A stretch of DNA of 43,729 nucleotides, from contig CAJUIY010000009.1 of NCBI GenBank assembly GCA_910586865.1, positions 1 through 43,729 on the forward strand, written 5' to 3'. Below the pieces are notes generated by a model. It saw only the letters and a program-made list of their open reading frames with translations, was not told the DNA's origin and did not search any database. This DNA comes from an uncultured Bacilli bacterium. GTDB taxonomy: Bacteria; Bacillota_I; Bacilli_A; RF39; UBA660. A program made the translations under genes and the position numbers. Shown here one piece after another: positions 14,869-23,431 of this stretch; position 1 is the stretch's first letter, and every line of letters starts with the position of its first letter.

Positions 14869-16988
14869 TGAATTTATTAGAGTATGCAGAAGATACAGGT
14901 CTTGATATTCAAGTTGTGAAAAAGATGTGTGATAAAATAGGAATAACTTATGAAGATGAAAACTCACAGTTAACAGAAGATGATATTATCTTATTAGATA
15001 ATGAAATACAAGATCAAGAGGATTATGTTTCCGATAGTGAGGAAGAATCCTACGAAGAAGAAATCGAAGATAAAGCAGAAAAGCTTGCATCATTAACAAG
15101 TTTTGATTTAGATAATCAAGAAAATTTTCAAAAACTAAAGAAAAGTTCTGTGAAAAAGCAAGAAGCGAAAACCAATTTTATAAAAGAGAGAAAAAAAATC
15201 TACAAACATCGTGAAAAATTACAAAGTAATGAAATCAAAAAAGATGAAAATGTAATTTTATATAAAGAGGGAATGACGATTTCGGAACTTGCTAATTTAC
15301 TTTCGGTATCTAGTACAGAATTAATCAAAAAAGTAATGTCACTAGGAGTAATGGCTTCACAAAATCAAAGTATTGACTTTGAAACTTGTGAAGTGTTAGT
15401 AGCAGATTACAATAAAGAATTAAAAAGAGAGGAAACGCAAGATATCTCTAATTTTGAAAATTATGAAATTGAAGAAGATGCAGAAAACTTAATCGAAAGA
15501 GCCCCTGTTGTTACGATTATGGGACATGTCGATCATGGAAAAACAACTCTTTTGGATTATATTCGTAAAAGTCATGTAGCAAGTAATGAAGCTGGAGGAA
15601 TTACTCAGGCAATTGGTGCCTATTCCGTAACTTGCAATGATAAAAGAATTACTTTTATTGATACACCAGGACATGAAGCTTTTACGGAAATGAGAGCAAG
15701 AGGAGCTTCGGTTACCGATATCGTTATCATCATAGTAGCAGCGGATGATGGTATTATGCCACAAACAAAAGAAGCTATCGATCATGCCAAAGCAGCAGAT
15801 GTTCCTATTATTGTTGCCATTAATAAAATTGATAAAGAAGATGCCAATGTGGAAAGAATCATGACGGAATTAGTAGAAAATGGTCTTACGCCAGAAGAAT
15901 GGGGTGGAGATACCATGATTTGTAAAATCTCTGCTTTAACTGGGTTAGGTGTAGATAATTTACTTTCCAATGTATTATTAGTTGCGGAGATGCAAGAATT
16001 AAAAGCTAATCCAAATCGCTATGCAACAGGTACCGTTATTGAGGCAAAAAAAGATAAGCAAATTGGTTCTGTTGTTTCTTTACTAATTCAAAGTGGAACG
16101 TTAAGATTAGGAGATCCTATTGTGATTGGAACGAGTTATGGAAAAATTAGAACCTTAAAAAATGATTTGGGTCAGAATATTGTGGAAGCGGTTCCTTCTA
16201 CTCCCGTAGAGGTAACAGGAATTTCAGAAGTACCATCCGCAGGAGATAAATTTATGGCATTTGAAACGGAAAAACAAGCAAAATCCATTGCCGAAGAAAG
16301 AAAAGTTCGTTCTAGAGAACAAGATACCAACAGAACAGGGATGACCCTAGATGATTTATTTGGAAAAATTCAAGAAGGTATCAAAGAGATTAATATAATT
16401 ATCAAAGCCGATGTTAATGGAAGTTCGGAAGCAGTTAAATCTTCACTTGAAAAAATAGAAGTAGATGGTGTAAAGATAAATATTATTAGAAATAGTGTAG
16501 GTGCGATTACCGAAAGTGATATTGTTTTGGCATCTGCATCGAATGCTTTCATTATTGGATTTAATGTAAGAGCAAACCAGAATACTTTAGACATTGCCAA
16601 AAATTATGGAGTAGAAATCAGAACTTATGACATTATTTATAAGGTAGTAGAAGATATGGAAGATGCCATGAAAGGAATGTTAGATCCAGAGTATGAGGAA
16701 AGTGTGGTAGGAACAGCAGAAATCAGACAATTATTTAAATTCTCAAAAGTAGGATTAATTGCTGGTTGCCACGTTTTAACAGGTACGGTTAAAAATAATT
16801 TGAGTGCTAGAATTGTTCGTGATGGTATCGTTGTTTATAATGGTAAAGTAAAGACATTACAACATGAAAAAGATCAAGTAAAAGAAGTAAGAAAAGATAT
16901 GGATTGTGGAATTACCTTAGAAAATTGTCAAGATTATAAAGAGAAAGATATCATAGAAGTCTATGAACTGATTGAAGTAAAAAGATAG
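14865..16988 (+). CDS. infB: translation initiation factor IF-2
   Basis: IF-2 is the GTPase that delivers initiator tRNA to the 30S subunit and promotes subunit joining. An acidic N-terminal region precedes the IF2_N motif (about 130-180, GMTISELANLLSVSSTELIK). The G domain starts near residue 214 with the P-loop GHVDHGKTT, followed by DTPGHEAF (G3) and NKID (G4). Domains II to IV follow to the end. At 707 residues it is short, because the N-terminal extension is reduced. Two ATGs stand in tandem (14865 and 14868); the first overlaps the ylxR stop. rbfA follows. Confidence 0.97.
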   Translation: MMNLLEYAEDTGLDIQVVKKMCDKIGITYEDENSQLTEDDIILLDNEIQDQEDYVSDSEEESYEEEIEDKAEKLASLTSFDLDNQENFQKLKKSSVKKQEAKTNFIKERKKIYKHREKLQSNEIKKDENVILYKEGMTISELANLLSVSSTELIKKVMSLGVMASQNQSIDFETCEVLVADYNKELKREETQDISNFENYEIEEDAENLIERAPVVTIMGHVDHGKTTLLDYIRKSHVASNEAGGITQAIGAYSVTCNDKRITFIDTPGHEAFTEMRARGASVTDIVIIIVAADDGIMPQTKEAIDHAKAADVPIIVAINKIDKEDANVERIMTELVENGLTPEEWGGDTMICKISALTGLGVDNLLSNVLLVAEMQELKANPNRYATGTVIEAKKDKQIGSVVSLLIQSGTLRLGDPIVIGTSYGKIRTLKNDLGQNIVEAVPSTPVEVTGISEVPSAGDKFMAFETEKQAKSIAEERKVRSREQDTNRTGMTLDDLFGKIQEGIKEINIIIKADVNGSSEAVKSSLEKIEVDGVKINIIRNSVGAITESDIVLASASNAFIIGFNVRANQNTLDIAKNYGVEIRTYDIIYKVVEDMEDAMKGMLDPEYEESVVGTAEIRQLFKFSKVGLIAGCHVLTGTVKNNLSARIVRDGIVVYNGKVKTLQHEKDQVKEVRKDMDCGITLENCQDYKEKDIIEVYELIEVKR

Positions 16989-17008
16989 AAAGAATGTAGG
17001 AGAATGAT

Positions 17009-17362
17009 ATGGCAAGTGTAAAAATAGAGAGATTAAATCATACCGTAATGGAAGAGATTAGTAAGATTCTAATGACGGAAATAAAGGATGAAGATATTCA
17101 GTTTGTCACTATCACAGGAGTAGATATTACTAGTGATTTGAGTTTTGCAAAAGTGTATTTTACGGTACTGAATGTAGAGAAAAAAGCTTCTACTTTGGAA
17201 GCCTTAAACGGAGCAAGTCATTTTATTCGAGGAGAATTATCGAAAAGAATTGAAGTAAGACATACTCCTGAATTAAAATTTATTTATGATGAATCGATAG
17301 AATATGGAGAACATATCGAAGATGTCATTGAAAAAATACATGAAGATGAGAAAACACTTTAG
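17009..17362 (+). CDS. rbfA: 30S ribosome-binding factor RbfA
   Basis: RbfA is a KH-like cold-shock factor acting in late 16S rRNA 5' end maturation. Diagnostic stretches are RLNHTVMEEISKIL near the N-terminus, SFAKVYFTVL in the middle and R-HTPELKFIYDESIEYG near residue 90. Length (117) is normal. The ATG at 17009 has TAGGAG at 16997-17002. It is the last gene of the rimP-nusA-ylxR-infB-rbfA operon, and the terminator hairpin begins inside its final codons. Confidence 0.95.
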   Translation: MASVKIERLNHTVMEEISKILMTEIKDEDIQFVTITGVDITSDLSFAKVYFTVLNVEKKASTLEALNGASHFIRGELSKRIEVRHTPELKFIYDESIEYGEHIEDVIEKIHEDEKTL

Positions 17363-17374
17363 GTGTTTTTCTTC
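17350..17374 (+). terminator. terminator of the nusA-infB-rbfA operon
   Basis: GAAAACAC and GTGTTTTTC form a stem around TTTAG, with a T-rich 3' arm. It overlaps the rbfA stop codon and sits just before the next gene's AAGGAGG. Confidence 0.7.
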
Positions 17375-17390
17375 ATAAGGAGGAAAGAAT

Positions 17391-18125
17391 ATGCCAGTAA
17401 TTGGAGTACCAGTTCGTTATGATTATAGTAAATTAGAAAGTAAGCCAATCTTATATATTTATGAAAGTTTACGCCTGTCTTTACAAAGTGCAGGAGCCGA
17501 TATCTTTTTAATCGTACCAATTCAAAATGTAAATTATATGACAACAAGAAATAAGGATTTTCCAGAACTTAGAGAAGAAGAAAAAGTAAGAATTAATAAG
17601 ATGTTAGATTCTTGTGATGGTTTGTTCTTACCAGGTGGAATGAAATTTACACCATTTGATCAGTATATTTTAGATTATGCGATAAAAAAAGATATACCGA
17701 CTCTTGGTGTTTGTTTAAGTATGCAAATGATGAGTTGTTATCAAGAAGAGGTCCATTTGGAAAAGAATGAGACAGATATCAATCATAATCAAAAACAAGA
17801 AGACATCTTTTGTCATACGGTAAAGATTGATAAAAATTCTATGTTATATCGCATTCTAGAACAAGAAGAAATTGAAGTAAATAGTTTTCATAATTACCAT
17901 GCTACCAAAAATCATCTTTATCAGATAACGGCAACTTCGCCCGATGGACTTATTGAAGCATTAGAACTTCCTGAAAAAACTTTTCATATCGGAGTACAAT
18001 GGCATCCAGAAAGAAGTTATTCGTATGATACGAATTCTAAATTAATTATTGATTATTTTATAAAAGAAGCAAATCAATATAAGATTTTAAAAGAAAAGAG
18101 AAATTCGATAAAAGAGAAATTGTAG
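17391..18125 (+). CDS. class I glutamine amidotransferase-like hydrolase (peptidase C26)
   Basis: This family hydrolyses gamma-glutamyl bonds (for example PuuD on gamma-glutamyl-GABA); the substrate here is unknown. The triad is visible: Cys108 in GVCLSMQ, then His205 and Glu207 in QWHPER. The oxyanion region FLPGGMKF is at residues 79-86. At 244 residues it is normal for the family. The start has AAGGAGG at 17377-17383. A shorter paralogue lies at 22807-23400, and between the two sit a MurF-like ligase and Ddl. This arrangement suggests wall-peptide or gamma-glutamyl chemistry, but that is an inference. Confidence 0.85.
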   Translation: MPVIGVPVRYDYSKLESKPILYIYESLRLSLQSAGADIFLIVPIQNVNYMTTRNKDFPELREEEKVRINKMLDSCDGLFLPGGMKFTPFDQYILDYAIKKDIPTLGVCLSMQMMSCYQEEVHLEKNETDINHNQKQEDIFCHTVKIDKNSMLYRILEQEEIEVNSFHNYHATKNHLYQITATSPDGLIEALELPEKTFHIGVQWHPERSYSYDTNSKLIIDYFIKEANQYKILKEKRNSIKEKL

Positions 18126-18140
18126 ATTGATTTCTTTTTT
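18115..18140 (+). terminator. terminator after the first C26 gene
   Basis: AGAAAT and ATTTCT arms around a nine-base loop are followed by six T. It overlaps the stop codon. Confidence 0.65.
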
Positions 18141-18208
18141 GGTTGTTTAATAATCTTGGTGAAGTATCGTTTTTATTCTATCATGGTAAAGAAAAGATAA
18201 AGTTTTTC

Positions 18209-18237
18209 TTGTAATTTTGCAAGTTTTGTTGTATACT
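18209..18237 (+). promoter_or_regulatory. sigma-A promoter of the laccase-domain gene
   Basis: TTGTAA (18209-18214), a 17-bp spacer and TATACT (18232-18237). The predicted start of transcription near 18244 makes the ATG at 18252 nearly leaderless and favours ATG 18270 with AAGGGGG ahead of it. Confidence 0.65.
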
Positions 18238-18269
18238 ATAGGAGATTTTCAATGAAGGGGGAAATGAAA

Positions 18270-19139
18270 ATGATAAAAAATTTAAAAATATTTGAAACAG
18301 GTAATAAATTCGGAAATATGAATACTGCCGCTAAGTTTTATCCAGAAGGATACAGTGCTAATGACAGAAAAGCAGTTCATAATATTGCACGTCGGGCTTT
18401 GGGGAGAGACTTAGGTGTAGATGGTCGTAAAATGTATATGGCAGATCAATTACATAAAAGAGGTACATGGAAGGAAATTGATAAAGAGTACGTAGAAGCA
18501 TATCCGAATGGTTGGTCTGATATTAGTGAAGATATTGTAGTTACGAAAGTACCAGGTGTAGTAATTGGTCATCCAGTAGCTGATTGTCCTGTTGTCATGG
18601 CTTACGATACCAAGCAAAAGGTAGTGGCAGTTGGTCATTGTAGTGCAGAACTTATAGACAAAAAAATGCCAATGTTAGTAGCAGATGCCTTATATAACTC
18701 TTATCGAAGTAAGGATGAAGATATTTATACCTATGTATCTGCTTGTGCTGGTAATAGTTGGACGTATGACAAATGGCCAAATTGGGCGAAAGAGCAAAAG
18801 TTTTGGGAGAAATATATTACCGAAGGAAAAGATGGTCTCTTCCATATCGATTTAAAAAGTGCGGTAAGAAATCAATTGTTAGATAGAAATATTGCTCCTA
18901 ATAGGATAGAGGTATCGCCAATTGATACTATTACAGATGATAATTTCTATTCCAATTCTGCTACATTTAATGGTCAAATACAGAAAAATGGACGTCATTT
19001 TGCGGGAGCGTTTTTCCCAGAGGAGCTTTTAGGTATACCAGAGACCGTATCAGATCGAACGATTGATATAACAAAAACAACGACACATTGTCCTGTTCTA
19101 TTTTCACCAGATGAAAAAGTATTAAAGAAGACAAAATAA
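18270..19139 (+). CDS. laccase-domain (YfiH/PF02578) protein
   Basis: Members of this family (YfiH, YlmD, human LACC1) were called polyphenol oxidases and later shown to act as purine nucleoside phosphorylase/adenosine deaminase-like enzymes. Seen here: HPVADCPVV near residue 99, then VAVGHCSAEL in place of the usual HAGWRG, a YVSACAGNSW segment, HIDLKSAVRNQLL, and GRHFAGAFF near the end. The His/Cys metal positions appear kept (ADC, GHC), but the HAGWRG motif is altered, so this is a divergent member. The start at 18270 is preferred because AAGGGGG (18255-18260) lies after the expected transcription start. It is a single-gene unit with its own promoter and terminator. Confidence 0.7.
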   Translation: MIKNLKIFETGNKFGNMNTAAKFYPEGYSANDRKAVHNIARRALGRDLGVDGRKMYMADQLHKRGTWKEIDKEYVEAYPNGWSDISEDIVVTKVPGVVIGHPVADCPVVMAYDTKQKVVAVGHCSAELIDKKMPMLVADALYNSYRSKDEDIYTYVSACAGNSWTYDKWPNWAKEQKFWEKYITEGKDGLFHIDLKSAVRNQLLDRNIAPNRIEVSPIDTITDDNFYSNSATFNGQIQKNGRHFAGAFFPEELLGIPETVSDRTIDITKTTTHCPVLFSPDEKVLKKTK

Positions 19140-19153
19140 AAATTGTCTTTTTT
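19128..19153 (+). terminator. terminator after the laccase-domain gene
   Basis: AAGACAA/TTGTCTT stem around AATAAAAA, followed by a run of T. It overlaps the stop codon. Confidence 0.75.
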
Positions 19154-19154
19154 A

Positions 19155-19185
19155 TTGGCTTTTTTCTCCTATTGTGTGATATAAT
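19155..19185 (+). promoter_or_regulatory. extended -10 promoter for the hydrolase-murF-ddl operon
   Basis: TATAAT (19180-19185) is preceded by TGA, giving an extended -10. The -35 candidate is TTGGCT (19155-19160) at a long 19-bp spacing. Transcription would begin near 19192, only about 12 nt before the ATG at 19204, at the GGTGA Shine-Dalgarno. Confidence 0.55.
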
Positions 19186-19203
19186 CAAGATGGTGACTAA
19201 CAT

Positions 19204-19938
19204 ATGAAAATAAGTATTAAAGATATAGATGTTAATTACATACAATATGGTAAGGGTAAAGAAGATATTTTATTATTACATGGTTGGGGTCAAAATATAG
19301 AAATGATGAAGCCAATTGGAGATCATTTTTCAGAAAAATATCGAATTACGATATTAGATTTTCCAGGTTTTGGAGAAAGTGAAGAACCAAAAGAGGCATG
19401 GAGCATTGATGACTATGTAGATGTAGTGAAAGAGTTAATGAAAAAACTCGGTATCAAAAAGCCAATTGTGATAGGTCATTCTTTTGGTGGAAGAGTAGCG
19501 ATTAAATATGTTGCGAATAATGAATCTTCTAAACTAATTCTATTTGGTTCTCCTTGTATTCGAACAAAAGAAGTCATGACAAGGAAAGTAAAGGTTTTAA
19601 AGAAATTAAAAACACTTCCTGGTATGAATCAAATAGGAGAAAAAATGAAGAAATATATTGGCTCTAGAGATTATAAAGCGGCCAGTCCTATTATGCGACA
19701 AACACTTGTTAATACAGTAAATGAAGATTTATCCTCTAGTGCTAAAAAAATAAAAATACCTGCTTTGCTAGTATGGGGAATGGATGATATCGAAGCTCCT
19801 ATTGAGGATGCCAAAGAACTAGAAAAAATCATAGAGGATGCTGCCCTCATTACTCTTCCAGGTACTCATTATGCTTATTTAGAAAATTTATACCAAGTCG
19901 TTAAAATTATTACTGCATTTTTAGAAGGAGGTAATTAA
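19204..19938 (+). CDS. alpha/beta hydrolase
   Basis: A serine hydrolase of the alpha/beta fold. Visible elements: HGWG oxyanion motif near residue 26, nucleophile Ser93 in GHSFGG, acid Asp194 or Asp195 in WGMDD, and His222 in GTHYAY. Length (244) is typical, with a small cap domain around 120-180. There is no signal peptide, so it is cytoplasmic. It is the first gene of a unit with the MurF-like ligase (1-nt gap) and Ddl. A role in wall-precursor or lipid metabolism is suggested only by neighbours. GGTGA at 19192-19196 is the likely ribosome-binding site. Confidence 0.85.
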   Translation: MKISIKDIDVNYIQYGKGKEDILLLHGWGQNIEMMKPIGDHFSEKYRITILDFPGFGESEEPKEAWSIDDYVDVVKELMKKLGIKKPIVIGHSFGGRVAIKYVANNESSKLILFGSPCIRTKEVMTRKVKVLKKLKTLPGMNQIGEKMKKYIGSRDYKAASPIMRQTLVNTVNEDLSSSAKKIKIPALLVWGMDDIEAPIEDAKELEKIIEDAALITLPGTHYAYLENLYQVVKIITAFLEGGN

Positions 19939-19939
19939 A

Positions 19940-21547
19940 ATGCTGATTTATATTTTATTAATTATGATTGGAATTACTATATTTTTTGATTCCAAAAACT
20001 CCCTACATATGTTACAACAAAACTTATATAATGAAAATAATCGTTATCTTAAATGGGTAGGAAAAAATTATAATATTTATTTTAATTTTCAAATACTATC
20101 TTTGGTAGTAATCTTGATTTCTACCTTTGTATTAATAGGAATGGAGGATATTCTTACTGCCTTTTTAATTTTACTAATATTACTTTATGTGATAGAAATT
20201 TATAGAATGTATCAATTCCAAAAAAATAGTCAACAGAAAAAACCATTAGTGGTAACGAAACGTGTACAAAGACTTATTTTTACCACTACAGTATTATATT
20301 TAATACCAGTTATTATCTTAGTTCTTCATATAGATAATACTCAATTTATGTATAACATGTTATTAGTGCTTGCTGTTATGACCTATATCAATAAATTTGT
20401 TGTTTATCTTGCTTGTTTGATTAATCATCCCTATGAAAGAGGCGTGTATTATCATTTTCTTCATCAAGCAAAATCAAAGTTAAAGAGTATGCCAGATTTA
20501 AAGGTAATTGGTATTACAGGAAGTTATGGTAAAACAAGTAGTAAAAATATTTTAGCAGACATCCTAAATATTAAATACAATACTTTACCAACACCTAGAA
20601 ACTTAAATACTCCAAATGGACTTATGATTACGATTAATAATCATATGGATAAATTTACCGAAATATTTATTGCCGAAATGGGTGCATATGTGCGTGGTGA
20701 AATTAAAGGACTTTGTGATTTTGTAAAACCAAAATATGGTATTCTAACAAGAATTGGAACGGCACATTTAGAAAGTTTTGGAAGTGAGGAAAATATTCAA
20801 AAAGGAAAATTCGAGTTGATTGAATCCCTTCCAAGTGATGGTATTGGAGTTTTAAATGGAGATGATGAGAAGCAAGTAGAGTATGATTTAAAAAATGATG
20901 TTAAAATAGTATGGATTGGTATTGATAATAAAGAGGTAGATGTAAGAGCTTCTGATATTAAGTGTAATAATAAAGGAACTACCTTTAAAGTATCCTTCAA
21001 AGGAGATAAGAAAAAGTATGAATTTCAAACGAAACTACTTGGAAAGCACAATGTTTATAATATTTTAGCAGGACTTGCTCTTGGACGTGAATTTGGAATT
21101 GAAATCTCAAAATTACAACAAGCAGTAAAAGGAGTTAATGCCGTAGAACATCGTCTAGAATTAAAGAAATTGAATGGATTCTATATGATTGATGATGCTT
21201 ATAACTCCAATCCTGTAGGAGCAAAAAATGCAGTAGAAGTACTTGGAATGATGCCAGGAACCAAAGTAGTAGTAACACCTGGAATGATAGAACTTGCCGA
21301 TAAAGAAGATTTCTATAACAAAGAATTTGGTAGACAAATTGCTAGTGTTGCGGATTATGCAGTGTTAATTGGTGAAAATCATACAAGACCTATCTATGAA
21401 GGATTGATTGATAATGGTTTTGAAAAAGAAAATATTGTTGTTTATAATGATGTAAGAGAAGCTTACAAGTTTATTGCAACTTTAAAAGGTAAAAATGAGG
21501 TATATGCCTTATTTGAAAATGATTTACCCGATACTTATAATGAATAG
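19940..21547 (+). CDS. membrane-anchored MurF-like Mur ligase
   Basis: Likely joins D-Ala-D-Ala to the UDP-MurNAc-tripeptide. The first 165 or so residues hold about five hydrophobic segments (near 1-16, 50-68, 70-90, 112-130 and 137-160), where canonical MurF has its substrate-recognition domain. The Mur ligase core follows: P-loop GITGSYGKTSS near 190, a middle-domain AEMGAY, GTAHLESF near 275, GKHNVYNILAGLALG near 368, EHRLE and the MurF-like IDDAYNSNP near 417. Membrane segments before a Mur ligase also occur in PgsB/CapB, but the C-terminal motifs look like MurF. Ddl follows immediately, a classical MurF partner. The start at 19940 has GAAGGAGG ahead of it. Confidence 0.8.
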   Translation: MLIYILLIMIGITIFFDSKNSLHMLQQNLYNENNRYLKWVGKNYNIYFNFQILSLVVILISTFVLIGMEDILTAFLILLILLYVIEIYRMYQFQKNSQQKKPLVVTKRVQRLIFTTTVLYLIPVIILVLHIDNTQFMYNMLLVLAVMTYINKFVVYLACLINHPYERGVYYHFLHQAKSKLKSMPDLKVIGITGSYGKTSSKNILADILNIKYNTLPTPRNLNTPNGLMITINNHMDKFTEIFIAEMGAYVRGEIKGLCDFVKPKYGILTRIGTAHLESFGSEENIQKGKFELIESLPSDGIGVLNGDDEKQVEYDLKNDVKIVWIGIDNKEVDVRASDIKCNNKGTTFKVSFKGDKKKYEFQTKLLGKHNVYNILAGLALGREFGIEISKLQQAVKGVNAVEHRLELKKLNGFYMIDDAYNSNPVGAKNAVEVLGMMPGTKVVVTPGMIELADKEDFYNKEFGRQIASVADYAVLIGENHTRPIYEGLIDNGFEKENIVVYNDVREAYKFIATLKGKNEVYALFENDLPDTYNE

Positions 21548-21558
21548 GAGATGTTTTG

Positions 21559-22782
21559 ATGAAAATTAAAGTTGGTGTTATTTTTGGTGGAGAAAGTGTA
21601 GAACATGAAGTTAGTATAATCTCTGCTATCCAAGCAATGAATAAATTAGATCAAGAAAAATATGATATTATTCCTATCTATATTACAAAAGATAGAGAAT
21701 GGTATACAGGGGATATGTTAAAAGATATCGAGATGTATGAAGACTTAAATTTAATAAAAAAATATGGGAAAAATGTAGTTTTATATTTTAATAAAGGTAG
21801 TTATATATTACAAAATAAAAAATTTCCACATACTACCGTAACGGATATTGACATTGCTTTTCCAATTGTACATGGTACTAATGTAGAAGATGGAGGATTA
21901 CAAGGTTATCTTCAATCAATTGGTATCCCATTTGTTGGAGGAGATGTTTATGCCTCTGTTGCAGGACAAGATAAAGTATTTATGAAAGCTATCTTTGAGC
22001 ATGAGAAGTTACCAATGACAAAGTATACTTGGTTTTATGATTCGGATTATAAAAATAATATGGATGAAGTCCTTGCCGAAGTTAAAAAGCTAAAATACCC
22101 TGTTATAATTAAACCAGCAACTACGGGTAGTAGTGTGGGAATTAAAATTGCAGAGAATGATAAAGAATTAGAAGCTGCTATTGAAGATGCGATGCAATAT
22201 GATCATAAGATTGTAGTAGAAGAAGTTGTTTCCAATTTGAAAGAAGTTAATATTAGTGTGGTAGGTAATTACGAATCACAAAAATTAAGTGTCATAGAGG
22301 AAGTAATGACAAAGAATAAATTTTTAACCTATGATGATAAATATATTAATGGTGGAAAAAAGATGAAAGGTGGGTACAAAGTTCCTACTGGTCGCAATTG
22401 TAAAGGGATGGAAACAGCAGATCGAAAAATACCTGCAGATATGGATGATAAGTTAAAAGAGGAAATTGAGACACTAGCAGTTCAAGCTTTTAAAGCGATT
22501 GGTTCCTCTGGTGTTTGTCGAATTGATTTCTTAATTGATGATAAGAAAAAGAAAGTATATGTTAATGAGCTAAATTCTATTCCAGGAAGCTTATCTTTCT
22601 ATCTATGGGAACCAACTGGCGTAAAATATAATGAATTATTAGATGAAGTGATTAATATTGGAATTAAAGATTATAAGAAAAGAACAAGTAAAACACATTC
22701 CTTCTCATCAAATATATTAAGAGGATTCTCTATGAATGGTGGTATCAAAGGAATGAAAGGAATCAAAGGAAAGTTAAGATAG
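21559..22782 (+). CDS. ddl: D-alanine--D-alanine ligase
   Basis: An ATP-grasp enzyme that makes the D-Ala-D-Ala dipeptide for peptidoglycan. Motifs: FGGESVEHEVSIISA at the N-terminus, PIVHGTNVEDGGLQG, IIKPATTGSSVGI (ATP-binding loop), DDKY in the omega-loop, GVCRIDFL and NELNSIPG (metal and phosphate ligands). The omega-loop region after DDKY is longer than usual and basic. The C-terminus carries an extra tail of about 45 residues ending in Gly/Lys/Met repeats. The start at ATG 21559 is preferred over TTG 21556 because GGAG ends at 21550. It lies 11 bp behind the MurF-like gene. Confidence 0.92.
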   Translation: MKIKVGVIFGGESVEHEVSIISAIQAMNKLDQEKYDIIPIYITKDREWYTGDMLKDIEMYEDLNLIKKYGKNVVLYFNKGSYILQNKKFPHTTVTDIDIAFPIVHGTNVEDGGLQGYLQSIGIPFVGGDVYASVAGQDKVFMKAIFEHEKLPMTKYTWFYDSDYKNNMDEVLAEVKKLKYPVIIKPATTGSSVGIKIAENDKELEAAIEDAMQYDHKIVVEEVVSNLKEVNISVVGNYESQKLSVIEEVMTKNKFLTYDDKYINGGKKMKGGYKVPTGRNCKGMETADRKIPADMDDKLKEEIETLAVQAFKAIGSSGVCRIDFLIDDKKKKVYVNELNSIPGSLSFYLWEPTGVKYNELLDEVINIGIKDYKKRTSKTHSFSSNILRGFSMNGGIKGMKGIKGKLR

Positions 22783-22799
22783 TAATTTACTATCTTTTT
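22776..22799 (+). terminator. terminator after ddl
   Basis: AAGATAGTA/TACTATCTT, a perfect 9-bp stem with a tight loop, followed by TTTTT. It begins in the last ddl codons and ends a few bases before the next gene. Confidence 0.75.
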
Positions 22800-22806
22800 G
22801 TATAAA

Positions 22807-23400
22807 ATGATTATAATAGGAATATTAGAAAGATTAGAAAATCTAGGAAATAATAATGAAAGGTATATAGAAGCTATTAAAAGATTTGGTGGGACTCCAT
22901 TATTAATAGGCGAGTACAATCAAGAGCTTCTATCTATCTGCAATGGTCTTTTAATTACTGGTGGAAACACCAAAGAACCATTAGATGATGTTTTTATAGA
23001 ATATGCACGAAAGTCTGATTTACCACTTTTAGGAATATGCCAAGGAATGCAATCGATGGCACTTTATCAGACAGACCATAAGTTAGAACCCGTACGCAAT
23101 CATCATCAAGGAGAAGGTTATCAACATGAAGTATTTTTTAATAACTCAAAATTAAAAGAAATCATTGGGAAAGAGAAAATTAAAGTAAATACTTATCATT
23201 ATCAAACCGTAAGAGAATCAAAATACTTTGATATTGTTGGAAAAAGTGAAGATGGAATCATAGAAGCCTTAGAAAATAGTGCTCATCCCTTTCAAATAGG
23301 AGTACAATGGCATCCAGAGAGAATGATTGATTACGATAGTGATAACCGAAAAATCTTTCAAGAATTTATTACTTGTTCAAAGGTGAATACTAGAACGTAA
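22807..23400 (+). CDS. class I glutamine amidotransferase-like hydrolase (peptidase C26), short paralogue
   Basis: A second C26 hydrolase, 197 residues against 244 for the copy at 17391. Triad: Cys78 in GICQGMQ, His169 and Glu171 in QWHPER; the oxyanion segment is LLITGGN. The first strand IIIGILERL places the start at ATG 22807, but no Shine-Dalgarno is visible ahead of it and the ddl terminator ends only 8 bp upstream. A TTG lies at 22800-2 in frame (22798). Expression may depend on read-through or on a leaderless message. The gene ends in its own strong terminator. Substrate unknown; the position beside murF-like and ddl suggests gamma-glutamyl chemistry in wall metabolism. Confidence 0.8.
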   Translation: MIIIGILERLENLGNNNERYIEAIKRFGGTPLLIGEYNQELLSICNGLLITGGNTKEPLDDVFIEYARKSDLPLLGICQGMQSMALYQTDHKLEPVRNHHQGEGYQHEVFFNNSKLKEIIGKEKIKVNTYHYQTVRESKYFDIVGKSEDGIIEALENSAHPFQIGVQWHPERMIDYDSDNRKIFQEFITCSKVNTRT

Positions 23401-23418
23401 CCCTAGTATTCTTTTTTT
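23385..23418 (+). terminator. terminator after the second C26 gene
   Basis: GAATACTAG/CTAGTATTC, a perfect 9-bp stem, followed by seven T. It overlaps the coding end. Confidence 0.85.
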
Positions 23419-23431
23419 ATTAAATTTATAT

